Program-made: the position numbers and the translations under genes | Notes under the pieces: model-generated | The model's database searches: none | What the model was told of the DNA's origin: nothing | What the model saw: only the letters and a program-made list of their open reading frames with translations | Source of the DNA: an uncultured Eubacteriales bacterium | Lineage (GTDB): Bacteria > Bacillota > Clostridia > Oscillospirales > CAG-272 | Reading direction: 5' to 3' | Length of the DNA: 6,927 nucleotides | NCBI GenBank assembly: GCA_949286815.1 | Contig: CASEEB010000181.1 | Location: 1 to 6,927, forward strand | Shown: in pieces, positions 1 through 6,297 of the stretch | How the letters are laid out: the number at the start of each line of letters is the position of its first letter | Numbering within the stretch: position 1 is the first letter of the stretch

Positions 1-129
1 GAATGTAAATTTTCCGCCCTTTGAATTAAAATATTTCACCGCCTCAATATTTTCGGGAACAACAGTCGCTCCTCTGCCCAGAAAGGTGCCGTCCATATCC
101 GATACTATAATTACTTTTTCAAATCTCAT
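1..129 (-). CDS. HAD-superfamily hydrolase (Cof-like phosphatase), N-terminal fragment cut by the window edge
   Basis: The first 43 codons of a gene running off the left edge. Translating the minus strand from the ATG at 129 gives MRFEKVIIVSDMDGTFLGRG, then roughly 23 more residues without a stop. The DMDGT segment at residues 11-15 is HAD motif I. In this family the first Asp is the phosphorylated nucleophile and the second acts as acid/base. The SDMDGTFL form, followed by a stretch like VPENIEAVKYF, resembles Cof-type sugar-phosphate phosphatases, in which residues after motif I often read '...s..n.eAi..l...G'. The cap domain and motifs II-IV lie outside the window, so substrate and subfamily cannot be assigned. 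The gene starts 36 nt after the rluD-like stop on the same strand and could be the last member of the operon. Only an A/G-rich AAAAGAAAT stretch precedes the ATG, so the ribosome site is weak. In Bacillus pyrR follows the rluD homologue; here it does not. Confidence 0.82.
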   Translation of the reverse strand, partial: MRFEKVIIVSDMDGTFLGRGATVVPENIEAVKYFNSKGGKFTF

Positions 130-140
130 ATTTCTTTTAT

Positions 141-162
141 TACTATATAATTACTATATAAT
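141..162. repeat. Perfect 11-bp tandem duplication between the rluD-like gene and the HAD gene
   Basis: On the plus strand TACTATATAAT occurs twice with no spacer (141-151 and 152-162). On the transcribed minus strand this reads ATTATATAGTA twice, between the rluD-like stop (166-168) and the HAD gene ATG (127-129). The AT-rich unit holds TATAGT on the minus strand, and TTGATA overlapping the rluD-like stop (164-169) lies 16 nt upstream of the second TATAGT. That matches a sigma-A promoter on paper, but transcription would begin only a few bases before the ATG, so I do not call a promoter. A slippage duplication is equally likely. Confidence 0.7.
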
Positions 163-165
163 CTA

Positions 166-1203
166 TCAAAAACCGCTCCTGCGCAGTCTGTCAAGCAAAG
201 CGAGCATATCGCAAGGCAACGAAGTCTCAAACCGCATTACCTGCAACGTTTTGGGATGACGCAAAACAAGTTCTTTGGCGTGCAGGCATTGCCCGTGTAT
301 AAGATCGGAATTGTTTGACTGGAATTTGCTTTTTAAATTGCCGTATACATTATCTCCCAAGAGCGGGTGTCCTATAGCGGACATATGAACTCTTATCTGG
401 TGTGTTCTCCCGGTCTCAAGCATACACATAATATAAGTCAGGCTTTCGCCCGGCAGTGAAAATCTTTCGAGCACGGTATAGTGTGTGACCGCGTCTCTGG
501 CTTTTTTCTGAGGGTCGGAGATAACTGCCATCCGCTTGCGGTCTGTCGGATGTCTGCCTATCGGTCGGTCAACTCTGCCGCAATCCTCGCGAAAGTTACC
601 TAGGGCAATGGCGTGATAAGTCCGCTCCACCTTATGCTCCTTAATCTGTTCGGCAAGAAACCGGTGCGCAAAGTCGTTTTTTGCCACTACCAACAATCCC
701 GACGTATCTTTGTCTATCCGGTGTACTATTCCGGGTCTCGCCACTCCCCCTATGCCGGACAGAGAGCCTTTGCAATGATAAAGCAAGGCGTTTACCAATG
801 TACCGCTGTATATGCCGGGAGCCGGATGCACTACCATTCCGGACGGTTTGTTGACCACAACAATATCGTCGTCTTCATATACAATATCAAGTTCTATATT
901 TTCCGGTAAAATCTCACAGCTTTCCGGCGGCGGGAAAAAAATTGTTAAAACATCGCCGCCCCGTATCCGATAATTTTTTCCGGCAATCTCTCCGTTCACA
1001 AGCACGTTTTTATCCGAAAGCATTTTGACGGCAAGGCTGCGTGATATACGCGCAGTTTCCGAAACAAACCTGTCAAGTCTCTGTCCGCTTTCATCGTTTC
1101 CGACGGTTAAACTCATTTTGCTTTGAAAATCCGGCTGCGTTTCCGCATCCTGATAACCGCCCTTCTCGTCAAAGCCCAAATCATCCGTATATATATCCGT
1201 CAC
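166..1203 (-). CDS. rluD: RluD-family 23S rRNA pseudouridine synthase (YlyB-like)
   Basis: Pseudouridine synthase of the RluA/RluD family, which isomerises specific uridines in large-subunit rRNA. The 345-residue product has an N-terminal S4 RNA-binding domain at about 39-85 (SGQRLDRFVSE, then KNVLVNG and GGDVLTI). The catalytic domain spans about 105-335. The signature GIVHRIDKDTSGL at 158-170 carries the catalytic Asp at 164, and RTHQIRVH is at 266-273. Family function is clear, but the exact rRNA position cannot be read from sequence, and rluD here means subfamily rather than proven target. The GTG start at 1203 is preceded by CGGAG 9 nt upstream. An ATG at 1116 (MSLTVGND) would give the shorter N-terminus usual in this family but has no good ribosome site. 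The optional 29 extra residues are Asp-rich. It lies 33 nt downstream of lspA, matching the ileS-lspA-ylyB order of Firmicutes. Confidence 0.9.
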   Translation of the reverse strand: MTDIYTDDLGFDEKGGYQDAETQPDFQSKMSLTVGNDESGQRLDRFVSETARISRSLAVKMLSDKNVLVNGEIAGKNYRIRGGDVLTIFFPPPESCEILPENIELDIVYEDDDIVVVNKPSGMVVHPAPGIYSGTLVNALLYHCKGSLSGIGGVARPGIVHRIDKDTSGLLVVAKNDFAHRFLAEQIKEHKVERTYHAIALGNFREDCGRVDRPIGRHPTDRKRMAVISDPQKKARDAVTHYTVLERFSLPGESLTYIMCMLETGRTHQIRVHMSAIGHPLLGDNVYGNLKSKFQSNNSDLIHGQCLHAKELVLRHPKTLQVMRFETSLPCDMLALLDRLRRSGF

Positions 1204-1226
1204 CTTCGAAAACTCCGGCTATTCAC
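1200..1226 (-). other. Possible 8-codon minicistron before the rluD-like start
   Basis: The strongest ribosome-binding sequence between lspA and the rluD-like gene, AAAAGGAG, overlaps the lspA stop and sits 4 nt before a GTG at 1226, not next to the rluD-like GTG at 1203. The GTG at 1226 opens a frame encoding (M)NSRSFRR and ending in TGA. That TGA overlaps the rluD-like start in a GTGA arrangement, a classic geometry for translational coupling. The spacing of 4 nt is slightly short and the peptide has no known relative. It may instead be chance, with the AAGGAG simply acting as a standby site. Confidence 0.25.
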
Positions 1227-1236
1227 CGCGCTCCTT

Positions 1237-2037
1237 TTAAAAATTTTTATTATTCAGATTTTCTTCCGAGTCTGTTGCATTGTCCGTATTTTTGACATCA
1301 TCAAGGTTGTCATTGCCTTCATCCGCTTGCTTTATGGTAAATTGCGACTCTTGCTCCGTGCTTTTACCGGGTTCATCCTCTTTCACTACATCGGCTCGCG
1401 ACTCAGTCGCGCCGTTTTCCGACAGACCGGCTTCTTCCTGACAACTGTTCTCACAATCATCCTGTATCCTGTCTATATCCTCATTGTGAATATCATTCAT
1501 TTGTACATCCTGAATATTTGCACTGTCGCTACCCTCAGCCCGTATCGTCGATTCGGTCTCGCTTTGCCTGATTTTCTTGTTTTCTTTGACAATATCGATA
1601 ATCATCCAGAGTATTACAAGTCCCGCTCCGACGCAGACAAATGAATCAGCGACATTGAAGTTCCATTTCCAGACATTCGGGAACGCGTAGAAGTCTATAA
1701 AATCCACAACATATCCAAGTCTTATGCGGTCTATCATATTTCCCACTCCGCCGCCGACTATCAGTGTAAGCGCCGAGCAAAACAGCTTATTCTGCGGCTT
1801 TTTGACAAAAAAGTACACAAGAATCCCAACAATCGCAACAGCGGACAACACCATAAAAACCCAGCGGGAATCCGAAAAAGAGCCAAACGCCGCTCCCTCG
1901 TTTCTGATATACGTAAATCTCAAAACCCCGGGGATTATATCCACAGACTCATAGAGATCCATGTATATTACGACAAGATATTTTGTTATCTGGTCAAGAA
2001 ACACACACAGCAGCATAAAAATAATCCAAATATACAT
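1237..2037 (-). CDS. lspA: Lipoprotein signal peptidase (signal peptidase II) with a long acidic C-terminal tail
   Basis: Aspartyl protease of the inner membrane that removes the signal peptide from prolipoproteins after Lgt has diacylated the lipobox cysteine. Numbering from the ATG at 2037, the 266-residue protein shows four hydrophobic segments (about 1-22, 58-78, 83-101 and 130-150). Family motifs are DQITK (15-19), RNEGAAFG (45-52), GGVGNMIDR (96-104), VVDFIDF (110-116) and FNVAD (127-131). By comparison with Pseudomonas LspA the catalytic dyad is Asp112 and Asp131. An upstream GTG at 2052 is in frame, but the ATG at 2037 has AGGGAG 6 nt ahead of it and begins right at TM1, so I chose it. 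Typical LspA proteins are about 150-170 residues. Here about 110 extra residues (156-266) follow TM4, with about 31 Asp/Glu against about 9 Lys/Arg and no membrane segment. By LspA topology the tail should be cytoplasmic. Its role is unknown. Confidence 0.95.
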   Translation of the reverse strand: MYIWIIFMLLCVFLDQITKYLVVIYMDLYESVDIIPGVLRFTYIRNEGAAFGSFSDSRWVFMVLSAVAIVGILVYFFVKKPQNKLFCSALTLIVGGGVGNMIDRIRLGYVVDFIDFYAFPNVWKWNFNVADSFVCVGAGLVILWMIIDIVKENKKIRQSETESTIRAEGSDSANIQDVQMNDIHNEDIDRIQDDCENSCQEEAGLSENGATESRADVVKEDEPGKSTEQESQFTIKQADEGNDNLDDVKNTDNATDSEENLNNKNF

Positions 2038-2043
2038 CAAAAA

Positions 2044-2049
2044 CTCCCT
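2044..2049 (-). promoter_or_regulatory. Ribosome-binding site that sets the lspA start
   Basis: The minus strand reads AGGGAG, then 6 nt (TTTTTG), then ATG at 2037. The site lies inside the longer frame that opens with GTG at 2052, where no comparable site precedes the GTG. This favours the ATG and removes five residues (MREFL) from the longer reading. Confidence 0.65.
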
Positions 2050-2097
2050 CACGCGCTATAGTCATTTGTAACAAATCCAGAGTCAGACTTTCAGATA

Positions 2098-2184
2098 TTA
2101 CCTGAAAAACGGTTTCTTTCGGATATTCTCACCGATCTTGCGGTCATAAAGACCTAAAACAAAGTCAACAAAAAATCCGATCAA
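2098..2184 (-). other. Possible very short ORF or gene remnant in the ileS-lspA spacer
   Basis: One frame of the minus strand is open from 2211 to the TAA at 2098-2100. The only standard start in it is TTG at 2184, giving 28 residues including FFVDFVLGLYDRKIGENIR and ending KKPFFR. A hydrophobic run followed by a basic C-terminus looks more like a real membrane-anchored peptide than random translation. However, no Shine-Dalgarno sequence precedes the TTG, and an in-frame TGA lies at 2212-2214. I do not recognise a family. It could be a leader peptide, the 3' end of a decayed gene, or a by-product of the inverted repeat whose arms it spans. Confidence 0.25.
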
Positions 2185-2193
2185 GAAACCGTT
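2108..2193 (-). repeat. Long imperfect inverted repeat in the ileS-lspA spacer
   Basis: The plus strand carries AACGGTTTCTT at 2108-2118 and its exact complement AAGAAACCGTT at 2183-2193. Pairing continues inward as TCGGAT (2119-2124) with ATCCGA (2175-2180), skipping a 2-nt bulge at 2181-2182. That gives 17 paired bases around a 50-nt loop. Inside the loop GGTC (2142-2145) and GACC (2151-2154) can form a small nested hairpin. In the minus-strand RNA the outer stem ends in CCGUUUUU, a weak terminator-like feature, but the long loop argues against a simple intrinsic terminator. A structured leader for lspA, or a processing or attenuation site, is possible. Confidence 0.5.
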
Positions 2194-2308
2194 ATATTTT
2201 AATATTAAAAATCACGGAAAAATACGCTTAGCATATACCGAGCAGTTTTAAGCCCATGTAAATTCATATAATTTTACCGACCATGTCAGACATTGTTCCG
2301 ACCGCAAA

Positions 2309-5104
2309 TCACATCAGAATTTGACGGCATCTCTCACAAAGGAATCCGCCTTCGTCGTCACGGATTCCGTCCGACGAATATGACCAGCAGCGGTCGCATT
2401 TACATCCGTCCGCGGTTTCAACCACCACGCCTATTCCCGAAGCCGGCTCTGTATATGCGTTTTCCGGCATAACTTCACTTAACACGACGTTCGCGCCCGA
2501 GGTGATATAAATAGTGGCAAGTTGGTTTTTATACTCCTCAAGCAGCTTATAAATATTGTTGTCGCCGGTATACACGGTTACTTTTGCGTCAAGAGATTTA
2601 CCTATCATTTTATCCGCTCTGGCTATCTCAAGCGCTTTCATCACGCCGTCGCGCATATCAAGCAGCTTTTCCCACTTTTCTCTGAGTTGTTGCGTGCGCG
2701 CGGAAAAATCGCCGTCATATTCGGGCATATCATTGAAAAATACGCTCTCCACATTTTCCTTTGAGGAATGAGGCATAGATTGCCAGATTTCCTCAGCGGT
2801 AAACGAAATAATCGGCGCCAGAAGGCGGGTGATTGCGGAAAGCACAAGATAAATCGCCGTCTGCCCGCTTCTGCGTGCCTGAGAATCCGCTTTCTCAACG
2901 TAAAGTCTGTCTTTCGTAATGTCTATATAAAGCTTTGAGAGGTCTATAGTGCAGAATTTATTTATCGCGTGGTACACCATGTGGAACTCATATGAGTCAT
3001 ATCCCGCGCGGCAGGTCTTTACAAGCTCATTTGTGCTTGCGAGTATCCACTTGTCGATCTCACACATATCTTCATAATTGACAGAGTCCTTATCGGGGTC
3101 AAAGTCTCCAAGGTTCGCCATTATAATGCGCGCCGTATTTCTGATTTTACGATACGCCTCCGAAAGCTGCTTGAATATATTGTCGGAACAGCGAACGTCA
3201 ACATGATAGTCTGACGCGGCAGCCCACAGACGCACCAAATCGGCGCCGTATTTTTTCACCATATCGTCAGGGCTTATCGAATTGCCCAGAGATTTATGCA
3301 TCGCCTTGCCCTCTCCGTCAACTACCCAACCGTGTGTAAGCACGGTCTTGTAAGGCGCTCCGACCTTTCCGGTAGCTCCGACCATGGTAAGCAAGGACGA
3401 CTGAAACCATCCTCTGTACTGATCTCCGCCCTCAAGATATATATCCGAAACACCGTCTCCCAGGACCACAAAATGAGATGAACCCGAGTCAAACCAGCCG
3501 TCAAGCGTGTTTTCTTCTTTTGTAAAGCGCTTTCCCTTTCCGCAGATCGGGCAAACATATCCTTCCGGAAGTATGTCCGACGCATCCGTTTCAAACCAGG
3601 CGTTAGAGCCTTTGCTTGCGAACAGTTTTGACACCGCTCCGATGGTATCGTCGTTGCAAACCGGCTTTTTACATTCGTCACAGTAGAATACCGGGATAGG
3701 CAAGCCCCAATGACGCTGACGTGAAATACACCAATCCGCTCTCTCGCTTATCATCTGCTCCATTCGTTCTTCGCCCCATGCCGGAAGCCATTTTACATTC
3801 CTGCACGATTCAATGGCTTCTTTTTTGAACGCTTCAACCGAGCAGAACCATTGAGGAGTGGCGCGGAAGATTATCGGGGATTTACATCTCCAGCAGTGAG
3901 GATATTCATGCTCAATTTCGGAAGACGCGAAAAGCGCTCCGCTCTCTTTCAGATCGGCAAGGATCGCCTCGTTTGAATCCGCGTAATACATTCCGGCAAA
4001 TTTTCCCGCATCCTCTGTCTGATATCCCCTGTCATCAACCGGAACAATAATGTCAATATTATATTTACGGCACGTCATATAGTCATCCGCGCCGAAACCG
4101 GGCGCCGTATGAACACATCCGGTACCGCTGTCCATCGTGACGTAATCCGCGTTTACGACAACGCTCTCTCTGTCCAAAAACGGGTGTTTTGCCTTCATAT
4201 ATTCAAATTCCGAGCCTTTCAGTCTGCCCGCAATATTATATGAAGCTATGCCGCCGGCATTCATGGTCTTCTCCGCCAAAGCTTCGGCAACTATATAATA
4301 CTCTCCGTTGTCCGCTGAAATCACCGCGTAGTATTCATCGGGATTGAGCGCGATCGCGAGATTTCCCGGCAGCGTCCACGTGGTGGTCGTCCAGATTATA
4401 AAATGCGTCTTTTCAGGATCGCACATTCCCGCGAGCTTGCCGTTGTCCGAAACCACCCTGAACTTAACATATATCGAAGTGCACTTGTCAGTCTGATACT
4501 CTATCTCGGCTTCCGCAAGCGCGGTCTCATCCTTCGGACACCAATAAACCGGCTTAAGACCTTTATAAATATATCCCTTTTTAAACATTTCCCCGAAGAC
4601 TTTAACCTCTGTCGCCTCAAAAGCGGGATCCATAGTAAGATAAGGATGATCCCAATCGGCTATGACTTCGAGCCGCTTGAACTGTTCCATCTGTATATTT
4701 ACAAAGTTCTGCGCAAAATCATGACATGCCGACCTGAACTCGGAGACAGACATCTTTTTTCTGTCAATTTTGTTTTTCTTGATTATCGCGGACTCGATAG
4801 GCATACCGTGGTTATCCCAACCCGGAATGTAGTCAATCTTATAGCCCGACATTGCTTTTGATTTATTTATAAAATCCTTAAGTATCTTATTGAGCGCCGT
4901 CCCCATATGAATATTTCCGTTGGAAAACGGAGGACCGTCGTGGAATACGAAGCGGGGTTTGTCCTCTCTGACTTTTATCATGCTGTGATAAAGGTCAATT
5001 TTTTTCCACTTCTCAATCATTTCCGGCTCTCTGGCGGGAAGGCTCGCTTTCATTGAAAAATCGGTTTTCGGCAAATTAAGCGTACTTGTGTAGTCTTTTG
5101 GCAT
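2309..5104 (-). CDS. ileS: Isoleucyl-tRNA synthetase
   Basis: Class I aminoacyl-tRNA synthetase charging tRNA-Ile with isoleucine in the cytoplasm and hydrolysing mischarged valine. The 931-residue length matches bacterial IleS (about 920-940). The HIGH motif is HMGT at 66-69 within GPPFSNGNIHMGT. The editing domain CP1 spans roughly 190-400, with TTWTLPGN at 241-248 and GTGCVHTAPGFGADDY at 327-342. The second class I signature is KAMHKSLGN at 600-608, so the KMSKS position reads AMHKS. Cysteine pairs suited to zinc lie at C404/C407, C475/C478 and C518/C521. A C-terminal zinc ribbon has C903, C906, C923 and C926, as in the common bacterial (mupirocin-sensitive type) enzymes. The N-terminus (NLPKTDFSMKASLPAREPEM) aligns with Bacillus IleS, supporting the ATG at 5104. 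AAGGAG lies 12 nt upstream, a rather long spacing. No T-box leader fits in the 70-nt gap after ylmH. Confidence 0.98.
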   Translation of the reverse strand: MPKDYTSTLNLPKTDFSMKASLPAREPEMIEKWKKIDLYHSMIKVREDKPRFVFHDGPPFSNGNIHMGTALNKILKDFINKSKAMSGYKIDYIPGWDNHGMPIESAIIKKNKIDRKKMSVSEFRSACHDFAQNFVNIQMEQFKRLEVIADWDHPYLTMDPAFEATEVKVFGEMFKKGYIYKGLKPVYWCPKDETALAEAEIEYQTDKCTSIYVKFRVVSDNGKLAGMCDPEKTHFIIWTTTTWTLPGNLAIALNPDEYYAVISADNGEYYIVAEALAEKTMNAGGIASYNIAGRLKGSEFEYMKAKHPFLDRESVVVNADYVTMDSGTGCVHTAPGFGADDYMTCRKYNIDIIVPVDDRGYQTEDAGKFAGMYYADSNEAILADLKESGALFASSEIEHEYPHCWRCKSPIIFRATPQWFCSVEAFKKEAIESCRNVKWLPAWGEERMEQMISERADWCISRQRHWGLPIPVFYCDECKKPVCNDDTIGAVSKLFASKGSNAWFETDASDILPEGYVCPICGKGKRFTKEENTLDGWFDSGSSHFVVLGDGVSDIYLEGGDQYRGWFQSSLLTMVGATGKVGAPYKTVLTHGWVVDGEGKAMHKSLGNSISPDDMVKKYGADLVRLWAAASDYHVDVRCSDNIFKQLSEAYRKIRNTARIIMANLGDFDPDKDSVNYEDMCEIDKWILASTNELVKTCRAGYDSYEFHMVYHAINKFCTIDLSKLYIDITKDRLYVEKADSQARRSGQTAIYLVLSAITRLLAPIISFTAEEIWQSMPHSSKENVESVFFNDMPEYDGDFSARTQQLREKWEKLLDMRDGVMKALEIARADKMIGKSLDAKVTVYTGDNNIYKLLEEYKNQLATIYITSGANVVLSEVMPENAYTEPASGIGVVVETADGCKCDRCWSYSSDGIRDDEGGFLCERCRQILM

Positions 5105-5127
5105 AATAGTTTCAAACTCCTTAATAT

Positions 5128-5156
5128 CCGACCGTTATACGCGCGGGCACGGTCGG
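5128..5156. repeat. GC-rich 8-bp inverted repeat just upstream of ileS
   Basis: CCGACCGT (5128-5135) and ACGGTCGG (5149-5156) are exact complements around a 13-nt, GC-rich loop. In the minus-strand RNA this hairpin sits between the ylmH stop and the ileS ribosome site, whose AAGGAG begins 6 nt after the stem. No U-run follows, so it is not an intrinsic terminator. It could be an RNA-processing or stability element, a protein site, or a structure affecting access to the ribosome site. TATAAC, which overlaps the loop and right arm, has no convincing -35 partner. Confidence 0.55.
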
Positions 5157-5174
5157 GCAGTATTAATTAAAAAA

Positions 5175-5984
5175 TCAAATATATTTATCCGCGTAAATTC
5201 TGATTCTGCCCCTTCTGGTCTCATTTCCTGTCTCACGCACCGCGTATTTGCCGAAGCCGCGCACGGAAACGACGCATGGAGCCTCTATTTCTCTGCCGCA
5301 CTTATTTTCCGTCACATAATTAAGCTCACACAGACCTTTCTTCACGGCATCCTGAGCCTTTTCCCTCGAAAGCCCGCAAAGCTCGGCAACTATGCAGTCA
5401 AGCCTCAGCGAGGCAACAGTTCCGCTGACTTTCTGAAATCTTTTGCCGGAGTCAAAGTTTCCGTCAAGCACATACCGCTCCGCCTCAACCTTATCCGCCC
5501 CGATTTTTTCAAGGCTTTCCACAATCAGTCTCCCGACGTATACCGTACAGAATACAACCGCGGAAAACCTGTTCTGCACCGCGATATCTCCCACACTGTC
5601 CCTCTCTATTCCAAGCGACAGCAACGACCCGAGGTAATCCCTGTGAGTAAGCTCTCTGAATCCGCTTCCGTTGATACGAAGTGAAATAACGCAGTTTTCG
5701 TATTCCTCCGCAAAAACCGTTTTGAATATCTCCGTAGCGGGCATACCGTAATCCGATACATATGACGGCAGAAGCACCAGACGTTTTCTCTCCGCTTCAT
5801 CATATCCTCCCCAAAACAGGCTTCTGTTGTCAACACCCCTGTACAACAGTAATTCTCCGGCAAAATACTGTTCTGCCGGAGTCAGAAAATTGCTTATTGC
5901 AACCTCTCCCTTTTCCGAAGCGGATACAAAGTCATTTATCCTCGCCTCAAGTCTGCTTCTGTTATCGTTTATTTCATTTTCCAT
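5175..5984 (-). CDS. ylmH: YlmH family S4-domain RNA-binding protein
   Basis: The 269-residue protein matches the YlmH family. An N-terminal region (about 1-90) holds FLTPAEQYFAGELL and later LLPSYV. A middle domain (about 95-185) includes HRDYLGSLLSLGIERDSVGDI, typical of the family. A C-terminal S4 RNA-binding domain spans about 190-250 (SLRLDCIVAELCGLSREKAQDAV, then GREIEAPCVVSVRGFGKY). YlmH binds ribosomal or tRNA structures. In Bacillus it has been linked to ribosome-associated quality control as a relative of RqcP, and it belongs to the division cluster by position. The ATG at 5984 lies 3 nt after the yggT stop (TGA TAT ATG). No clear ribosome site precedes it, so translation probably depends on coupling to yggT. 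In many Firmicutes divIVA follows; here the next gene is ileS. Confidence 0.93.
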   Translation of the reverse strand: MENEINDNRSRLEARINDFVSASEKGEVAISNFLTPAEQYFAGELLLYRGVDNRSLFWGGYDEAERKRLVLLPSYVSDYGMPATEIFKTVFAEEYENCVISLRINGSGFRELTHRDYLGSLLSLGIERDSVGDIAVQNRFSAVVFCTVYVGRLIVESLEKIGADKVEAERYVLDGNFDSGKRFQKVSGTVASLRLDCIVAELCGLSREKAQDAVKKGLCELNYVTENKCGREIEAPCVVSVRGFGKYAVRETGNETRRGRIRIYADKYI

Positions 5985-5987
5985 ATA

Positions 5988-6266
5988 TCAAATCATTTGT
6001 CCGAGGATCATCTCAAATATCAGAATAATAAGCCAGGTAAAAGTAAACGACATGTCGATAGGCGTTTCCTGAAACCAGTTCTTCTTGTAGAAAAGGGTAC
6101 GCAAAGGAATAATCGCCGGTTCGGTAACCGCATAAACCAGCCTGACAAATTTACTGTTTTCTCCGACGTCAAACCAATTCAGCAAAACACGCAACACCAT
6201 AGCCACAGAAACCACTCGCAGAAAAAGTATCGCAAAACTTATTATAACATAAATAGTTTCGGGCAA
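5988..6266 (-). CDS. ylmG: YggT/YlmG family small integral membrane protein
   Basis: A 92-residue protein of the YggT family, called YlmG in Bacillus. It has two hydrophobic membrane segments (about 5-30 and 72-90). Between them lies a conserved loop with LLNWFDV (28-34) and VTEPAIIPLRTL (47-58). The family is found beside sepF in Firmicutes, and its members are associated with membrane and division functions, but no biochemical activity is established. The start is TTG at 6266. GGAGG 7 nt upstream makes this unusual start convincing, and the next ATG (residue 23) would remove most of the first membrane segment. It lies 31 nt after the sepF stop and is nearly joined to ylmH. Confidence 0.92.
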   Translation of the reverse strand: MPETIYVIISFAILFLRVVSVAMVLRVLLNWFDVGENSKFVRLVYAVTEPAIIPLRTLFYKKNWFQETPIDMSFTFTWLIILIFEMILGQMI

Positions 6267-6273
6267 AATCCAA

Positions 6274-6278
6274 CCTCC
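6274..6278 (-). promoter_or_regulatory. Ribosome-binding site supporting the TTG start of ylmG
   Basis: The minus strand reads GGAGG, then 7 nt (TTGGATT), then TTG at 6266. The site is strong and well spaced, and no ATG or GTG lies nearby in the ylmG frame, so it decides the start codon. Confidence 0.75.
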
Positions 6279-6297
6279 AACAATTTTCTAAACTGTA

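Noticed and set aside
164..169. Sigma-A promoter (TTGATA, 16 nt, TATAGT) for the HAD gene
   Set aside because: The -10 would be only 12 nt from the ATG, leaving almost no leader or ribosome site. The match likely reflects AT-rich repeats.
1123..1644. A 173-residue plus-strand reading frame, very hydrophobic, opposite the lspA tail and rluD start
   Set aside because: It is the mirror of acidic codons: GAN codons on the minus strand read as hydrophobic codons on the plus strand. It has no ribosome site or family motif and overlaps clear genes.
2098..2214. Intrinsic terminator after ileS
   Set aside because: The stem is followed by only a short U-run and encloses a 50-nt loop, so it does not fit a standard intrinsic terminator. 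It is kept only as an inverted repeat.
3322..3681. A 119-residue minus-strand frame inside ileS in another frame
   Set aside because: It is an out-of-frame shadow of the IleS catalytic domain, whose motifs are unbroken in the main frame, so no frameshift is implied.
4403..4861. A 152-residue plus-strand reading frame inside ileS
   Set aside because: It lies wholly antisense to the conserved IleS N-terminal and editing regions and shows no recognisable domain.
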